NCBI GenBank assembly: GCA_026008535.1
Contig: BRKX01000004.1
Span: 39,312,501-39,376,500 of the forward strand
DNA from: Perilla frutescens
Taxonomy: Eukaryota > Streptophyta > Magnoliopsida > Lamiales > Lamiaceae
DNA length: 64,000 nucleotides
Reading direction: 5' to 3'
A program made the translations under genes and the position numbers. Shown here piece after piece: positions 11,331 through 23,104 of this stretch (the stretch's first letter is position 1; each line of letters begins with the position of its first letter). The notes beneath the pieces are model-generated. The model saw only the letters and a list, made by a program, of their open reading frames with translations, was not told where the DNA came from and ran no database searches.

Positions 11331-12556
11331 TGTGTCTGAATTTGACTCCACACGCGAGACTACTTTGATCCGGACTCCCGCAATAGGACGAGGTCAATTA
11401 TAGGGCGGTGAGCTAACTCGGGTCGTGTCTCTCGAGGAAAGCTTCATGTGGGCGATTATCTTTCTATGCCATAATTGTTGTCAAACACAATAAAATGAAA
11501 TACATCCTAAACATTCTAAATAAGGGGAAGGAAAGTTATACTAATTTACCTAATTAAAGCAAGTAAAATTAACTAATTGCACCATCAAACACAAAGATAG
11601 ATGATAGAATTATGAGAAGAGCATTAGGGTGTGATTCTCTCGATGGCTTATCTCTATGCTTAGTTCAAGTTGGTAATGCTAACATTACACATTCAATAGA
11701 CCATCTCAAAAGGCTTAATGTCAATCACTGTCAACGTCTATCAATTAAGCCCCTTTTAGCTATATCGGATGAGCAAGGTTAACATATTATCTCACACGTA
11801 CAATAGACTCTCTCAAAAGGCTTAACTTCAATTACTGTCACCGTCTATCCGTTAAACCTCTTTTAGCTATATCATACGGGCAAGACGTTGAAGGAACCAA
11901 TTTCATGATTTGGAATCACATTCAAGTTTACTCTAAATCCTAGCAATGTTAAAGTGGTGATCAAGCACCCTAACATGATAAGGACTATTCCAACAACAAC
12001 AACCAACAAGAACAAGCATAGATCAAACCAAATCGATTATCCATCCCCTAATGTAGAAATTTGCCCAACACCATGCTCAAAACAACATAAACATCATAAG
12101 AGTCATTTATTCAACAACCAAAAGATAAAATCCATACAACTTATACAATATTGTTTGTTGTCTCGAGAGTCTTGGGACAAATTCCCACAAATGGGCTAAA
12201 GCTAAAAGGAAAGGAAATACCAAATCGGAGCCTCCTCATCCAAGCTTAGCTTCCGCGGATGGCTTGAAGTTGGATCCCTCTTCTCGGGCCGTCATCAAAG
12301 TGGAGTCCCTCCACCAAGCTTAGCTTCCGCGGATGGCTTGATGCCGGGTTTCTCTTCTCGGGCCTTCCTCCTTGAGCTCTAGCACTCTTGCCTCTTCTCC
12401 TCCTCCTTTCTCCTTCTTTGGATCGGTGGTGGTGGTGAAGAAAAGTGATGAAAGAAGTGGTGAAGATGGAGAGAAGAAAAAAAATGAGAGATGGGTGCGT
12501 GTGTGTCTAGTTGTGAATGAATAATGGATGGGGGGAAGTCCCCTTTAATTTGTTGA

Positions 12557-12615
<59 letters not shown>

Positions 12616-13364
12616 TGAGATGGAGGAGGTGAGAGGTATGGTGATGAGATGGGTGATGGAAAGGGAGGAGTAATTGTGAGAGATTTGAGGGAGATTTGGA
12701 GGAAGAAAATGAGACCAAAAATCCAAAACAAACAATTTTAGGGGAAATTAATCCCTATAATCCTACCACAAAATAGAGCCACAAAAGTCCACTTTCATGA
12801 TTGATCCAACTGTGAAGAATTAGGAGTGAAATGGAGGAGGATTGCATTTGAAATAGAGGGAAAAATTGGTCCGGAAAGGGAAGAAATAGCACCCCGTGCG
12901 CCGGCGGGTTGCAGCGCGGGCGGGGGAGAGGCTTGCCGAGAGGCCTGGGGCACCGCGGGGGGGGAGGGTGGGGGCGCCGCGGGGGGTGGGGGTGCTGCGG
13001 GGGTGCTTGCGGAGAAGGGGGCGCCGCGGCGGAGGTGGGGGGGCGCCACGGCGGCGGGTGTGACAAATTCGTCTTCGGCAGCTTCAACGGTTTTTGCTCG
13101 TTCTCGCTCGTTTCTTGGCCGATTGACCCGATTCAACTTGCCACACGCTCCTTATTCGATTATCTATCTTCTAATTTTCTTGAATCCCTCAAATTTTGCA
13201 GTCATTTATCCTCCATTTTCTGAAGATCTTGTGCAAATCTACACAACTCACCAAAAGAGCAAAAGTGAAGGAAGTAACATAAAAAATCACACAAAAACAA
13301 GGGAGAAACACCTACTAGGGATACTAAACTCTTAAGATAAGATAGGACAAATATACACCAAACA
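11331..13364 (-). repeat. 5' LTR of element C
   Basis: 2,034 bp, (- strand) TGTTTGGTG to CAGACACA. It includes a (GA)27 run at 12,559-12,612 and a GC-rich island at about 12,890-13,065 in otherwise AT-rich sequence. The inner third is homologous to the LTRs of element D. Proline- or arginine-rich ORFs across the island are composition artefacts. Confidence 0.85.
12559..12612. repeat. (GA)27 microsatellite
   Basis: Uninterrupted GA dinucleotide run inside the 5' LTR of element C. The truncated 3' LTR does not cover this position. Confidence 0.95.
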
Positions 13365-13365
13365 C

Positions 13366-15697
13366 GAGAATTCCTCCAGAGAGTACAGCATAATGATGGC
13401 GTCTCTGGTATCCTCATCTTCATCGAGGCCATCGTAGTAAGTTAACCCAGTTTGCAATGCCCATTCCAGGGGTTCTTGGTTGTTCATGCGTCCCAGAATA
13501 GCTTCAGCTTGGGCATAGTAATAACTCACAAAGTTGACTGACTCCGGATCTTATGGGTATTTCATGACTTCGAAAATGTTGAACACAACTATCTGGCCAT
13601 CGAACTCAAATGTCAGTGTGCCCTCATCGACATTGACCTTGGTTCAAGCAGTTTTCATGAACAGCCTCCCTAACAATAGAACGGATGTGGATGGTGTCGT
13701 TTTGTCCATGTCTAAGACATAGAAATCTGCCGGGAAAATAAATTCCCCCACCTTCACCAAGACATCTTCTATTAGACCTTCGGGATAGACATTTGATCTG
13801 TCTACCAACTGGATGATCACTCTTGTTTCCTTGAGTGGTCCTAGATTCAACTCTTCATAAATTGTAATGGGCATGACATTTATTAATGCACCAAGATCAA
13901 GCATCGCCTTTCAATCTTCTTACTCCCAATTATGCATGGTATGACAAACATACCAGGATCTTCACACTTCTTAGGCATCTTTTGTAGCACTGCAGAGACA
14001 TTTTCTCCCACAAAAAGTCTCGCATCATCTTCAAATCGTACCTTCTTCGTGCACATCTCTTTCAGGAAACAGGCATAGCGAGGAACCTGCTTTATTACAT
14101 CCAGTAGTGGAATATTAATTTCCACTTTCCGAAAGACCTTGCGAAGGTCCTTCATCTCCTCTTCTTTTTTGTCATGGGCAAGACGTTCAGGGAAGGGAGG
14201 CTTCTTCTTTGTTTCTTACCTTATGGGCTTAGCAACCTCTTCTTGTATCTACTCTTCTTCTTTCATTATGCCTTCCGTGTCTCCTTTCAGTTTAGCTTTC
14301 ATCGCGTTCTCTTCATTCCTTGTGATCACAACATTCACCTGTTCTTGAGGATTTACCACTTGAGATGGTAATTGTCCATTTCTTTCCTTCAGTTGGGCAA
14401 GGTCTTGCGCTAGTTGGGAAATTTGTTTGCTCACATGTTGCAGACCGGCCCTTGTTTCTTGTTTAAACCTTTCATTTTCCTGTTGTGACTTCACATTCTC
14501 CTTGGCCATGGCATGGACTAGTTCGGCCAGGCTGGGTTCTTCTCGTGCCCTCGGTAGTGGTGGTGAAAAATCTTGCTAGTGGGCATCATTCCTTTTCCAT
14601 CTAAAATTCCCATGATCCCTCCATCCGGAATTATATGTTTGAGAGTGGGGATCATATCTCCTGTTGTTGTTATACCCACCGAGAGAGTTAACTTCAGCAA
14701 CGTCCTCCTCCTGTAGTGTTGGGCATTCATCAGTGGAATGGGCCATGCTCTTACACACTCCACACACTCTTTTCTTTGGTGCCACATTATGGTTTATCAC
14801 TTTCTCCATCTGGTCCAAGATTCTCTCCATCTTGACCTCAAAGTACGTCGATTTCCCAGCATCTGAAACTGTCCTTATGCCCTCGACACTTTCATCTCGA
14901 TTTTCATCCGTCATTTCTGCCAAAATTCTGAAGGCTTCAGTTGGTAGTTTGTTCAGGATAGATCCTCCACACGAGGCATTGACAATGATATTATCTTTTG
15001 GTCTCAACCCAGACACGAAATACTGGATCAGGTCATGGTCTGTAATCTGATGTTGTCGCCATTTTGTCAACATGCTCTGGAATTGACACCAGTAGTCATA
15101 GAAACTCTCATTTATGCCCATCTTCATGCTTCAAATCCTTCTTCTCATCTCCTGGACTCGGGATGCAGGAAAATATTTTTCCAGGAATTTCTGCTGCAGT
15201 TGTGCCCATGTGGTTATACTGCCAGTTGGCAGGGTATATAACCAGTCTCATGCCCCGTCATAAAGAGTGAATGGGAATGAGACAAGTCACACACATTGTT
15301 CTTTTCCCCCATCCATAGGTTGAGTTTGACACACCATCTCAAAATCTTGAATATGCCTCTGAGGGTCTTCTCTAGTCATCCCGTGGTATTTAGACAAGAT
15401 CTGGATGAAACTTGCCTTCAACTCCAAACTTCTAGTGATGGATGGGAGCGTAATACCCATGGGATGTAAATTCATGTTAGTCAAAAAGACTAACTGCCTC
15501 AACGTTCTTTCTTCTTCTTCAGCTATCAGGGCTATCCTTGGTTCGTTCCTCTCCAGATGTGTTCTTTCTTGCTCCAGATTTCTTTCATGAGCAAGTCTCT
15601 CTGCTTGTTATGCCCTCCGTGCTTCTGTTCTCCTCCTCTTTAGAGTCTTCTCAGGTTCTGAATCATACACGTAATCTCCTTCAGAGGTATTGTGCAT
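13366..15697 (-). pseudogene. gag-pol: Element B gag-protease, broken
   Basis: On the - strand an ATG at 15697 (MHNTSEGDYVYDSE) opens a gag-like frame that runs to about 13,890 with several stops (for example near 15,286 and 14,575). It includes a gag domain (SFYDYWCQFQSMLTKWRQHQ), a zinc knuckle CGVCKSMAHSTDEC (C-X2-C-X4-H-X4-C, about 14,720-14,765) and a coiled region. After one frameshift near 13,900 an aspartic protease follows, with active-site motif LDLGALINVMP (DLGA in place of the usual DTG/DSG, as in Athila elements). The sequence then continues through the protease-RT linker to 13,366, where element C interrupts it. Products would be capsid/nucleocapsid and protease; this copy is dead. 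Confidence 0.85.
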
Positions 15698-15742
15698 CCA
15701 CCCGGCCAGGTAAACAACTTGGGAAAATAGAATTTTAAGAAT

Positions 15743-15764
15743 CAGCTCCCCGACCATGGCACCA
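15743..15764 (-). other. Primer-binding site of element B
   Basis: The - strand reads TGGTGCCATGGTCGGGGAGC, four bases inside the LTR end. It resembles the tRNA-Asp primer site in element C (TGGCGCCGTTGCCGGGGA) with several mismatches, so it is either decayed or primed by a related tRNA. Confidence 0.65.
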
Positions 15765-15768
15765 ATTC

Positions 15769-17380
15769 TGACGCGCGGTCATTTCGCGGTCAGAATAATT
15801 CTCAAGAGAGAGTTATCCTTATGCCCACAAGGTGTAGCCAGCTAATGTGAGTAAGGATCGATCCCATGAGGAGCTGCGAATTCTATCTTCTAATGTCACT
15901 TTTCCAAAAGGGTTGAGGGTTGTTGTGGTCTCCGTACTTCTTAATATAAATACCATAAAATAAAATAACAAAACAAGAAAGGAAAACATTAATAGTAACG
16001 TATTCCAGATTAGAACATAGATTTCGAACTTAAGAAACACTTGACTGATCATGGGCACGTTGATTACTTATGTAAATCTAATTATCTAGTTATAAGCAAC
16101 GGATCTCTCTCACTTACTGAATCTATCCTTTCTGTTTAGCTTAGAGGTGATCTCTCGTCTTCTAAACCCTAACCTGTTACCTAACCCCGATCTCTCATAT
16201 GATTGTAAATAATAAAGCAGCTTTATGCCCTAGATAGACCTAGATTTATCTAGACATTGATCTCTCAGATGCCCTCAGTACCCATGATGTATCTCATCCC
16301 ATTATGACCAATACACAGCTACGATTCATTGACCATTTATAGAGGCAGTGAACACAATTCTAATTAATGAGTGATCAGCCATAATTAACTAGCTTAGCCT
16401 ACTGTATAATGCAACAAAGAAAATGATTACACGATGGAACCAAATTCACACATTTTATGCCCATAAGCCTCACGGTTCTTACGTGTTCATTAAGTTCTTA
16501 TCTTTGCTCAATCCAGAATAATAAGTCTAGTCACTCATGCTAGACTTAGAACAACAATAATAATTAAAAGAATTAAAAGAAGACATAATTTAAATGAAAA
16601 ACTTACTTATATTAAATTGCAAAAAGAATCCAACTCCAACGCTGGACTAAATAACATAAGCTGGAAATCCTAAGTGCATGCGGGCATAAGGCCCAAGACA
16701 GAATGCAGAAAATAAAATGCAAGTAAAATAAAATGATAAAGTGTGTTGCTTGTTAGAGTGTATTCGGCCTCTGCCATGAAAATTACTTATATAGGAGTAC
16801 AAAACACAAGGTAAACTCCCCCACAGGTCGAGGGATCTTCAGCCCAATCCGCAGCCGCCATACCCAAGACTTTCCATATCTGGCAGATTCTTACCTTATT
16901 TAGAAAATCTTGAGCCGCAGATGTTGTATTCGCTATGCCCTAGTAGCGCCGACAATCAACTTTCTTTATAGAGCCGATCCTCCTTCTGGAAGATCCAACT
17001 TGCCTTCCGCGGCTCTTTTTTTCTTCGGCGGCAAGGGTGCATTGCTCCTGCTATAGCTGGTATTAGGTTCCCTTATGCCCAGTCTCCTTTCTTTCTCCTC
17101 TCAATTACTCTGGGTTTGTTGTGGGCACGATCACAAACTTCTCCTTCAGCTTTTGCTGGAATGGTGGGCGATTTTTGCCAAGCTCGAGAGAGAGCTTTTT
17201 ACTGAGAAGTTATTGCCCATTTTGGTATCATTGGCATCCAAATGCCCTCCAGAATTGATTCCCCTTCCTCCTGTTGCCCCTTGTGCCCATTCTGGCTCTT
17301 TCCGACTGAAAAATACAAAAAAACAAACGACAAAAGAACGAGAAAAAGACACAAAAATATGAGAGAATTTGAACTTGTCA
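15769..17380 (-). repeat. 5' LTR of element B
   Basis: 1,612 bp, - strand TGACAAGT to GCGTCA, aligned end to end with the LTR of A at 5,192-6,827. A TATA box (- strand CTATATAA, about 16,788-16,795) sits at the same place as in A. The bases just outside the outer edge (17,381-17,385, CTGGC) would be one half of the target duplication; the partner is outside the window. Confidence 0.85.
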
Positions 17381-18020
17381 CTGGCACGAGTGGCAGCACG
17401 AGTCCGGTCGTGCTAATAGGAGCGAGTTATAGCGCGAGTGGAGGCGCGAGCGCATCGCTCTGACCCGAGACATGTTCTGCTTTGTGTCGGGCGTGAGTTA
17501 CAGCGCGACCCAGGGTGCGAGTGGGCCCATGTCGCTCCCATTTGGACTATTGCGGATTTATCTGATTTTTATTTATTTATTTCCTTTTTAGATTAGGATT
17601 TGAGTTTAGGGTTTTATTTATTTTGCCCACCTATATAAGGGCATGTTCTGAATTATTTGAGAGAGATTATTTTTTATATTGAAGTTGATATTTCTCTGCG
17701 GAGATTTTATTTGAATCATTTGATTCATACCCCCCTCCTCCGACTTATCAAACAGTCAGACATATCTGTTTGTGGCATCTTCATTTTTATCCGTGGTTCG
17801 AGTTTCCAGTCACCCTTGGGTCGAGATTGTTCATGATCTTCGGTTCATCCGTATTGTGAGGCTTGGGTTAGGGATTTTCATTCTATCCCACTAGAACCAG
17901 ATACAGTCCTGGGTTGAGACCTTATCATTTGGTATCAAAGCTTCAGCTTTGTATCTGGTTCCAGTTTACCCCTTTTAACTTCTGTATTTAATTTTCGTTC
18001 ATTATGAAAAAAGGAGAGAG
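17381..18020 (+). mobile_element. Element F: LTR 3' part and primer site of a retrotransposon
   Basis: Downstream of B's insertion point is the end of another LTR on the + strand, with TATA box TATATAAG (17,632-17,639), LTR end CTTATCA at 17,927, and primer site TGGTATCAAAGC (17,930-17,941) complementary to tRNA-Met. An untranslated leader ending in a GA-rich run then stops near 18,020. The 5' edge of the LTR is displaced by B. No gag follows, so the lineage (copia or gypsy) cannot be named. Confidence 0.7.
17930..17941 (+). other. tRNA-Met primer-binding site of element F
   Basis: TGGTATCAAAGC differs at one base from the canonical TGGTATCAGAGC and lies two bases after the LTR end. An 11-bp perfect inverted repeat flanks it (17,894-17,904 and 17,951-17,961). 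Confidence 0.7.
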
Positions 18021-19603
18021 AGAGAGAGGGGCGTCGGTTCTGAAAATAAAGAACATGAAAATAATATAAAGATCAAATAAAAGAAAATAGATCCTAGGGC
18101 AAGCTTCTCCTACAATGTCATCTATGCAAGATCAATCAATTCAACAAATTAATTTTCATATATAGTGGAAGATCACGAAAATATTAAAAATCTCTCTCTC
18201 AAGTAAGTTTGTAAAGTCGATTAATAAATTACCTATTCACCTTTCAGTCCTTCTAAGTAATTTAATAACTCCTAAAAGCACACAAGATCATAATTTCCTT
18301 TGAACATTTATTTACTTGTTCGGTACTTCTAAGCATTCATAATATGACATCTTGTTTAATCTAGCATGCATAAGTGGTGGCCAAACAATCATACATGAGA
18401 AATCAAAACCAAGATTTATAAACCAGTATATGAAAGGAAGGATTGAATGATTAATCAAAACAAAAAATCCATTATAGTTTTACATCCCAAGAATCCAAGA
18501 AAATTTACCTAAACATAATTAAATAAAAAGAATAAAAATAAAACATGGTAAACATAATATTGTTCAACACAATAAAGAACTCGGAGTCTTCAATCTTGTT
18601 GTAGCCTCCAAAGCCTCTGTTGTGCCTCCATAATTATGTCCACATTGGTACGTCTTATGTTACACTTTGTATAATCTTTTGTACGCCTCTTTTCTAATAA
18701 GTTATAGCAGATGCATCTGAAGAGTTTGTTGAAGATTATAAAACAGAGGGAAAAAAGCAATTGAAAGAGCATTTACGAGTTAAACCTCTAGGTCATATTA
18801 AGTCTATTTGTTCAATTTATTTTCTATATATTCAGTTGTGAGACCTGTATATGAGTTTGAACTCGGATGATTGGATCTAACAACAACAATTAAATGTATT
18901 AGTCCTATGATTTTAGTTTTTAAGGTAATCGAATTCGAACAAAACAAATAATAATTGAAAATTCCGCAATGAAACAAATGATTAGCGATTTTAGTTTAAA
19001 ATGGTCAAAATTGTGAGGTAATAAAACGAGAGAGAGAGAGAGAGAGAGACTAACAAATTAAACGGCAAAGCTGTGTTGCTACGTATTACAGATGGCGGTG
19101 GCGTTGTGTGTTGTAGACGGAGATGGCAGTGAAGCTATGTTTTGATGACTACGACGTTGTGCATTGGAGAAGACGGCGGTGAATTCATGTTGTTTTGGGC
19201 GGCGATGAGTCTGTCTTTAGTTGAGGGGTGGTTGTGTGTTAGTGTGTTAGGTTAGGGTATTTTTTATTTTGGTGGGAAATGAGATGATGAATTCCGCCTA
19301 AAAAAAATTGAATCTTTAGGTGAAACAACGTCGTTTCAAGCTGTCTACACAACAACGGTCAAATAACTTGTTGTCAATATAGTGTCGTCTAAAGAAAATA
19401 CGGAGATAGACAATCGTTAAGGAGAAGCGTTGTCTTTTCATATATAGACAACGGTTCAGTTGACCGTTGCATGTATAAAAAATATTAAAAAATAAAGAAA
19501 TGCGGAGATAGACACATAACCGTTGTCTATATTGATAAAGACAACAGTTTTACAAAACCCCGTTGTCTATAGAGTGTTGTCTATTTCCTATTTTCTTGTA
19601 GTG
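18021..19603 (+). mobile_element. CACTA transposon right end with unassigned upstream DNA
   Basis: The sequence ends TTTTCTTGTAGTG at 19,603, the inverted CACTACAAGAAAA terminus of En/Spm-type transposons. About 300 bases before it (19,316-19,600) hold direct and inverted copies of a subterminal motif AGACAACGGTT, typical of transposase-binding arrays in this superfamily. 18,021-19,290 has no gene or left terminus that I can find and contains a short (GA)n run at about 19,029-19,048. No transposase is seen, so this is a remnant or a non-autonomous derivative whose left boundary is uncertain. Confidence 0.65.
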
Positions 19604-20185
19604 AGTAGAGAGGGTATTTATAATATTGGAGGGAACCCTAGGGTTAAAATGAAGCCCAAAGTGGAGAAAAGCCTTGAAAATCCCGAATTGGATTTATCCG
19701 GGTCGACTGGTGGGTCAAGTGACTGGGTCAACCCGACCATGTGTAAAACAAGCCCTCTGGATCGACTGGTGGGTCAGGTCGACCTTGCGCACACAGGCTT
19801 CACTAAAACGGTCAATTCTCACTTGTTTCTCATCCGATTGAGCCAATTCAACTTGCACAACGCTCCTAACTCGATTCTCCATCTTTCTAGGCTCTTCAAT
19901 AACCCATTTGGATTATTTTAAACTATTCTCATTAACTCTAGTGGGCTTTTCTCTTTAAATCCAGTCCAAAGACTTAATTGGTCCCTCTTTTATATCTCCA
20001 AGCGCATACTTGATCATTTTGCATCAAATAATCAACAGATTCACCACTATTAAATCAAAACTCACTAATACATCAAAAATACCAAATGATAACACAATGA
20101 GCACAAAAGTTATGAAAATCTCACAACTTATCAACTTAAGCATCATCAATTCATATCCAAAAGTTGTGTAAAATACACGGCTGTC
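19604..20185 (-). repeat. Diverged LTR scrap related to elements C/D
   Basis: Around 19,800-19,890 the pattern CTTGTTTCTCATCCGATTGA followed by CAATTCAACTTGCAC resembles the inner LTR of C (about 13,105-13,150) and D. The remainder is AT-rich and matches nothing else in the window. Probably an old LTR fragment. Confidence 0.45.
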
Positions 20186-20191
20186 AATATG

Positions 20192-20297
20192 CATGAAGTT
20201 CATCAACACCAATGATTATCTAGCTGATGTCTTAACAAAAACAGTCACCTCTAACAAGTTTGAAAAGTTCAAGAAGCTAGTCAAGATTGCAAATTAA
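20192..20297 (+). pseudogene. pol: Ty1/copia pol C-terminal tail
   Basis: A short frame gives FINTNDYLADVLTKTVTSNK and ends in TAA at 20,295-20,297. NDYLADVLTK is the characteristic C-terminal block of copia RNase H. It is followed directly by a polypurine tract and LTR, so it is the genuine 3' end of an otherwise deleted element. Confidence 0.75.
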
Positions 20298-20590
20298 GGA
20301 GGGGTGTTAAAAAGGTTAATTTGAAATGTAATAAATAAAGAAAATGGAAGATTGTTGATTGAAGATGTATTCATGTCTTTGAAGACTAATCATCTGCTGG
20401 GAGTTATTAAATATTTAAATAAGTTTTATAAGTCCTCAATAAATTCTTATATCTAGAAATCTCTAATGCACACTATATATAGTGCTGCTATCTTTTGTAA
20501 TCTATTGAGTGAAATAAAAAAGTTCAATGTTATAAAAAGAGAGTGAGTTGTAGCTACTCAATTTCTCCTATCATTGCTTCCGCATCCAAC
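20298..20590 (+). repeat. Polypurine tract and 3' LTR of a copia element
   Basis: GGAGGGG (20,298-20,304) is the polypurine tract. The LTR opens TGTTAAAAAGG at 20,305 and appears to close CATCCAACA near 20,590, giving about 285 bp. A TATA box (CTATATATAG) lies at about 20,470. The right edge is by eye. Confidence 0.65.
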
Positions 20591-21136
20591 ATGTTTTGCA
20601 GAGCAAAAGATCCAACGGTGGTGAGTGTTTGACACTAAACTTGTATTGTTACCATGCAATGTGGGGTACATGATCTAATACATACATATATACATACATT
20701 GATTGATATATTTTTTTCATTAATTTATATGTCTATATATGTGGTTTTCATTGGATTCTAACGGTGATTGATCCACATAAAGAGACTATTTATTTGGTCG
20801 ATCCACTAAGTCACCAAAATCGTGATGAGCAGTGGAATCATGTTGTGGTCATTTAAGTTGTCCTCAAAGTTTCTTTATACTAAATAACATACTATCTTAA
20901 TCTATATTGTACTATATTCAGGACACTAAAAATATTTAATGCGAGCATTTCAAAAAAGGGAGAAAAAATCCCTTCTAGGAGATAATCATTATAGAATCGT
21001 GCAAATATTTAGAGTCTATTTCACTACATTCAGTAGTAATTTTGAAGTATTTAATAAATTGCAATTTAATTGTATTAAGTATTCAATTTGTTATTTAATT
21101 CTAATTTTTTTAATTTATTAGTTTGCCGGAGGCAAT
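20591..21136. other. AT-rich DNA left of element D
   Basis: No gene recognised. A 60-codon frame at 20,939-21,121 has no family resemblance. This sequence continues across element D at 39,774, so it and 39,774-40,586 were contiguous before D inserted. Confidence 0.5.
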
Positions 21137-23104
21137 TGAATGCCGAATCGCACGACGCAAACTACTTCGATCCAGACCTGCAAGAGGACGGGGTAGATTG
21201 TAGGGCAGAGAGCTAACTCGGGTCGTGTCTCTCGAGGAAAGTTTCGTGTTGGTGATTATCTTTCTATGCTATAATTGTTAACAAGCACATGAATTTAAAC
21301 ACATACCTAAATATCCTAAATAGGGGGTCGGATGGCTTTTACTAAACTAGTAAATCTAAACCAAGTAAAATTAATTAACAACACCACCAATGACAAAGAT
21401 AGATAATAGGATTATGAGAAGAGCATTAGAGTGTAGATTCTCTCATTGATTTCTCTCCTAGCTTGAGTCAAGTTGATTATGTTAATCCCGATCGTACAAT
21501 AGTCCCTTCAATTGGTTTAACTTCAATTACTGTCACTGTCTATCCGTTAAACCTCTATCGGCTATATCATACGAACCAATAGGCTTATGTACCCAATCCA
21601 CCTAAATATTAACGATTAGGCTTATGTACCCAGTCCACCTAACGTTGAAGGAACCAAGTTCGGGCTATAGAATCTCCTCTCGATCTCATCTAAAGCCTAG
21701 CAATGCTAACTAGTGGCCAATTACCCAACAAAATCAAGCACAATTCCAACAACAAGAAACCAACCATCACAAGCATACAATCAAACCCAAATCGATTATC
21801 TATCCCCTAATGTAGGAATTAGCCCAACACCATGCTCAAGATCACACAATAATCATAAAAACCATTCATTTCAAAAATCCAAAGATAAATAAAATACACA
21901 CTTCTACAATGTTTGTTGTCTCGAGAGTTTTGGGACAAATCCCCACAAATGGGCTAAAGCTAAAAGAAAGAATTACCAAAGTGGAGGTCCTCGTTCAAGC
22001 TTAGCTACCGCGGTCCACTTAAAGTTAGATTCCTCTTCTCGGGCCGTCATCAAAGTGGAGCTCCTTCCGTAAGCCTAGCTTCCGCAGATGGCTTGGAATT
22101 GGACTCCTCTTCTCGGGCCTTCCTCCTTAAGATCTAACCCCCTTGCCTCTTCTCCTCCTCCTTTCTCTCTCATTATAATGGGGGTGAAGATGAAGTAATA
22201 GATGGAAAGGTAAGATGGTGAATGGGGTTAAAGAGGAGAGAATGGTTGATGGTGTGATAAGTTATGGTGTGTTGGAGAAGAATCCCTTTTTTTTGTGGTG
22301 AAGAGAGAGAAGGATGAATTGTATGAAGTGAGAGAGAGTGGGATTAAGTGGGATGGAGTGAGATGGAGTGGGATGGAGTGGAATGGAGTGAGAGAAAGTG
22401 TGTGATATCTTTCCAAAAATATATGGAAACATATGGGAGATAAGAGGGAAGATTTGTTGGAAGATTTGGGGACAAATATCAAAAGGCTAGTAATTAAGGT
22501 AATTAAACCCCTACAAATTTAGGTGCCAAAAGTCCACCCGTAATCTATTTTTCCCAGCTGGCCATGTGGTGAGAAATGAAGGATTAGAGCCTTGGTTCAA
22601 AAATAGGGACTGAAGAAGGAGAGTGGAAAAACTGATCGGGTGTGAAAAACTGAACGAGGAACTGGACTGGACGCACCCCGCGCGCCGGCGGGGTGCTATG
22701 CACCCGCAGAGGCTGGGATGCATGCCGGTGGACCCTTGCGAGTGCGCGGGGGCCTCTTGGCCGAGGGAGCACGGTCACGCGCTTCGCGCACAGGCGTGGT
22801 GTTCAGATCTGTCTTCGGCAGCTTCCACAGTTTTGCTTCGTTCTCGCTCGTTTCTTAGCCGATTGACCTGATTCAACTTGTTTCGCACTCTTTATTCGAT
22901 TCTCTATCTTCTCATTGTCTTGAATCCCTCAAATTTTACAGTTATTTATCCTTCATTTTCTCAAGATGTTGTGCAAATCTGACAAAACTCACCAAAACAA
23001 CAGAAGTGAAGGAAACAACATAAAAATCACACAAAAATACAAAAAAAAACACATACTAAAATACTAAATTCCTACAATAAAATAGTACAAATAATCACTA
23101 AAAA
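21137..23104 (-). repeat. 3' LTR of element D
   Basis: About 1,968 bp, homologous to 37,810-39,773. Its + strand edge is TGAATGCCGAATCGCA. It contains a GC-rich island (about 22,670-22,800) that aligns poorly with the partner LTR while the surroundings align well. Confidence 0.85.

Larger units (their letters stand above)
8761..13364 (-). mobile_element. Element C: non-autonomous Athila-derived LTR element (LARD-like)
   Basis: On the - strand: 5' LTR (13,364-11,331), primer site (11,323-11,301), about 1.9 kb internal region with no gag or pol, polypurine tract (AGTGTGGGGGAGT, 9,450-9,438) and a 3' LTR that starts at 9,437 but is cut at 8,761. Element D has the same organisation and homologous LTRs. 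The internal region keeps a block ATGAGCGCTGCATGGGAGGC (about 10,812-10,834) like the block just after pol in element A, which suggests descent from an Athila element by loss of gag-pol. It is inserted into B; a target duplication cannot be tested because of the truncation. Confidence 0.85.
6828..17380 (-). mobile_element. Element B: Athila-like retrotransposon, interrupted by C and by A
   Basis: Reading on the - strand from 17,380: 5' LTR (17,380-15,769), primer site, gag-protease (15,697-13,366), a break caused by element C (13,364-8,761), the last part of integrase (8,760-8,472), spacer, extra ORF (7,939-6,828), and an abrupt end at 6,828 where element A's LTR begins. Reverse transcriptase, RNase H and most of integrase are missing between the two parts. 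The 3' LTR must lie on the far side of A, outside the window. Sequence is close to A throughout the shared parts, so A and B are one family. Confidence 0.85.

Noticed and set aside
8863..13335. Proline-, arginine- and glycine-rich ORFs in the GC islands of element C LTRs
   Set aside because: They follow from GC-rich low-complexity DNA, appear in several frames at once and are not conserved between the two LTRs.
18021..19290. Complete CACTA element from 18,021 to 19,603
   Set aside because: No CACTACAAG left terminus or matching 3-bp duplication was found, so only the right end is supported.
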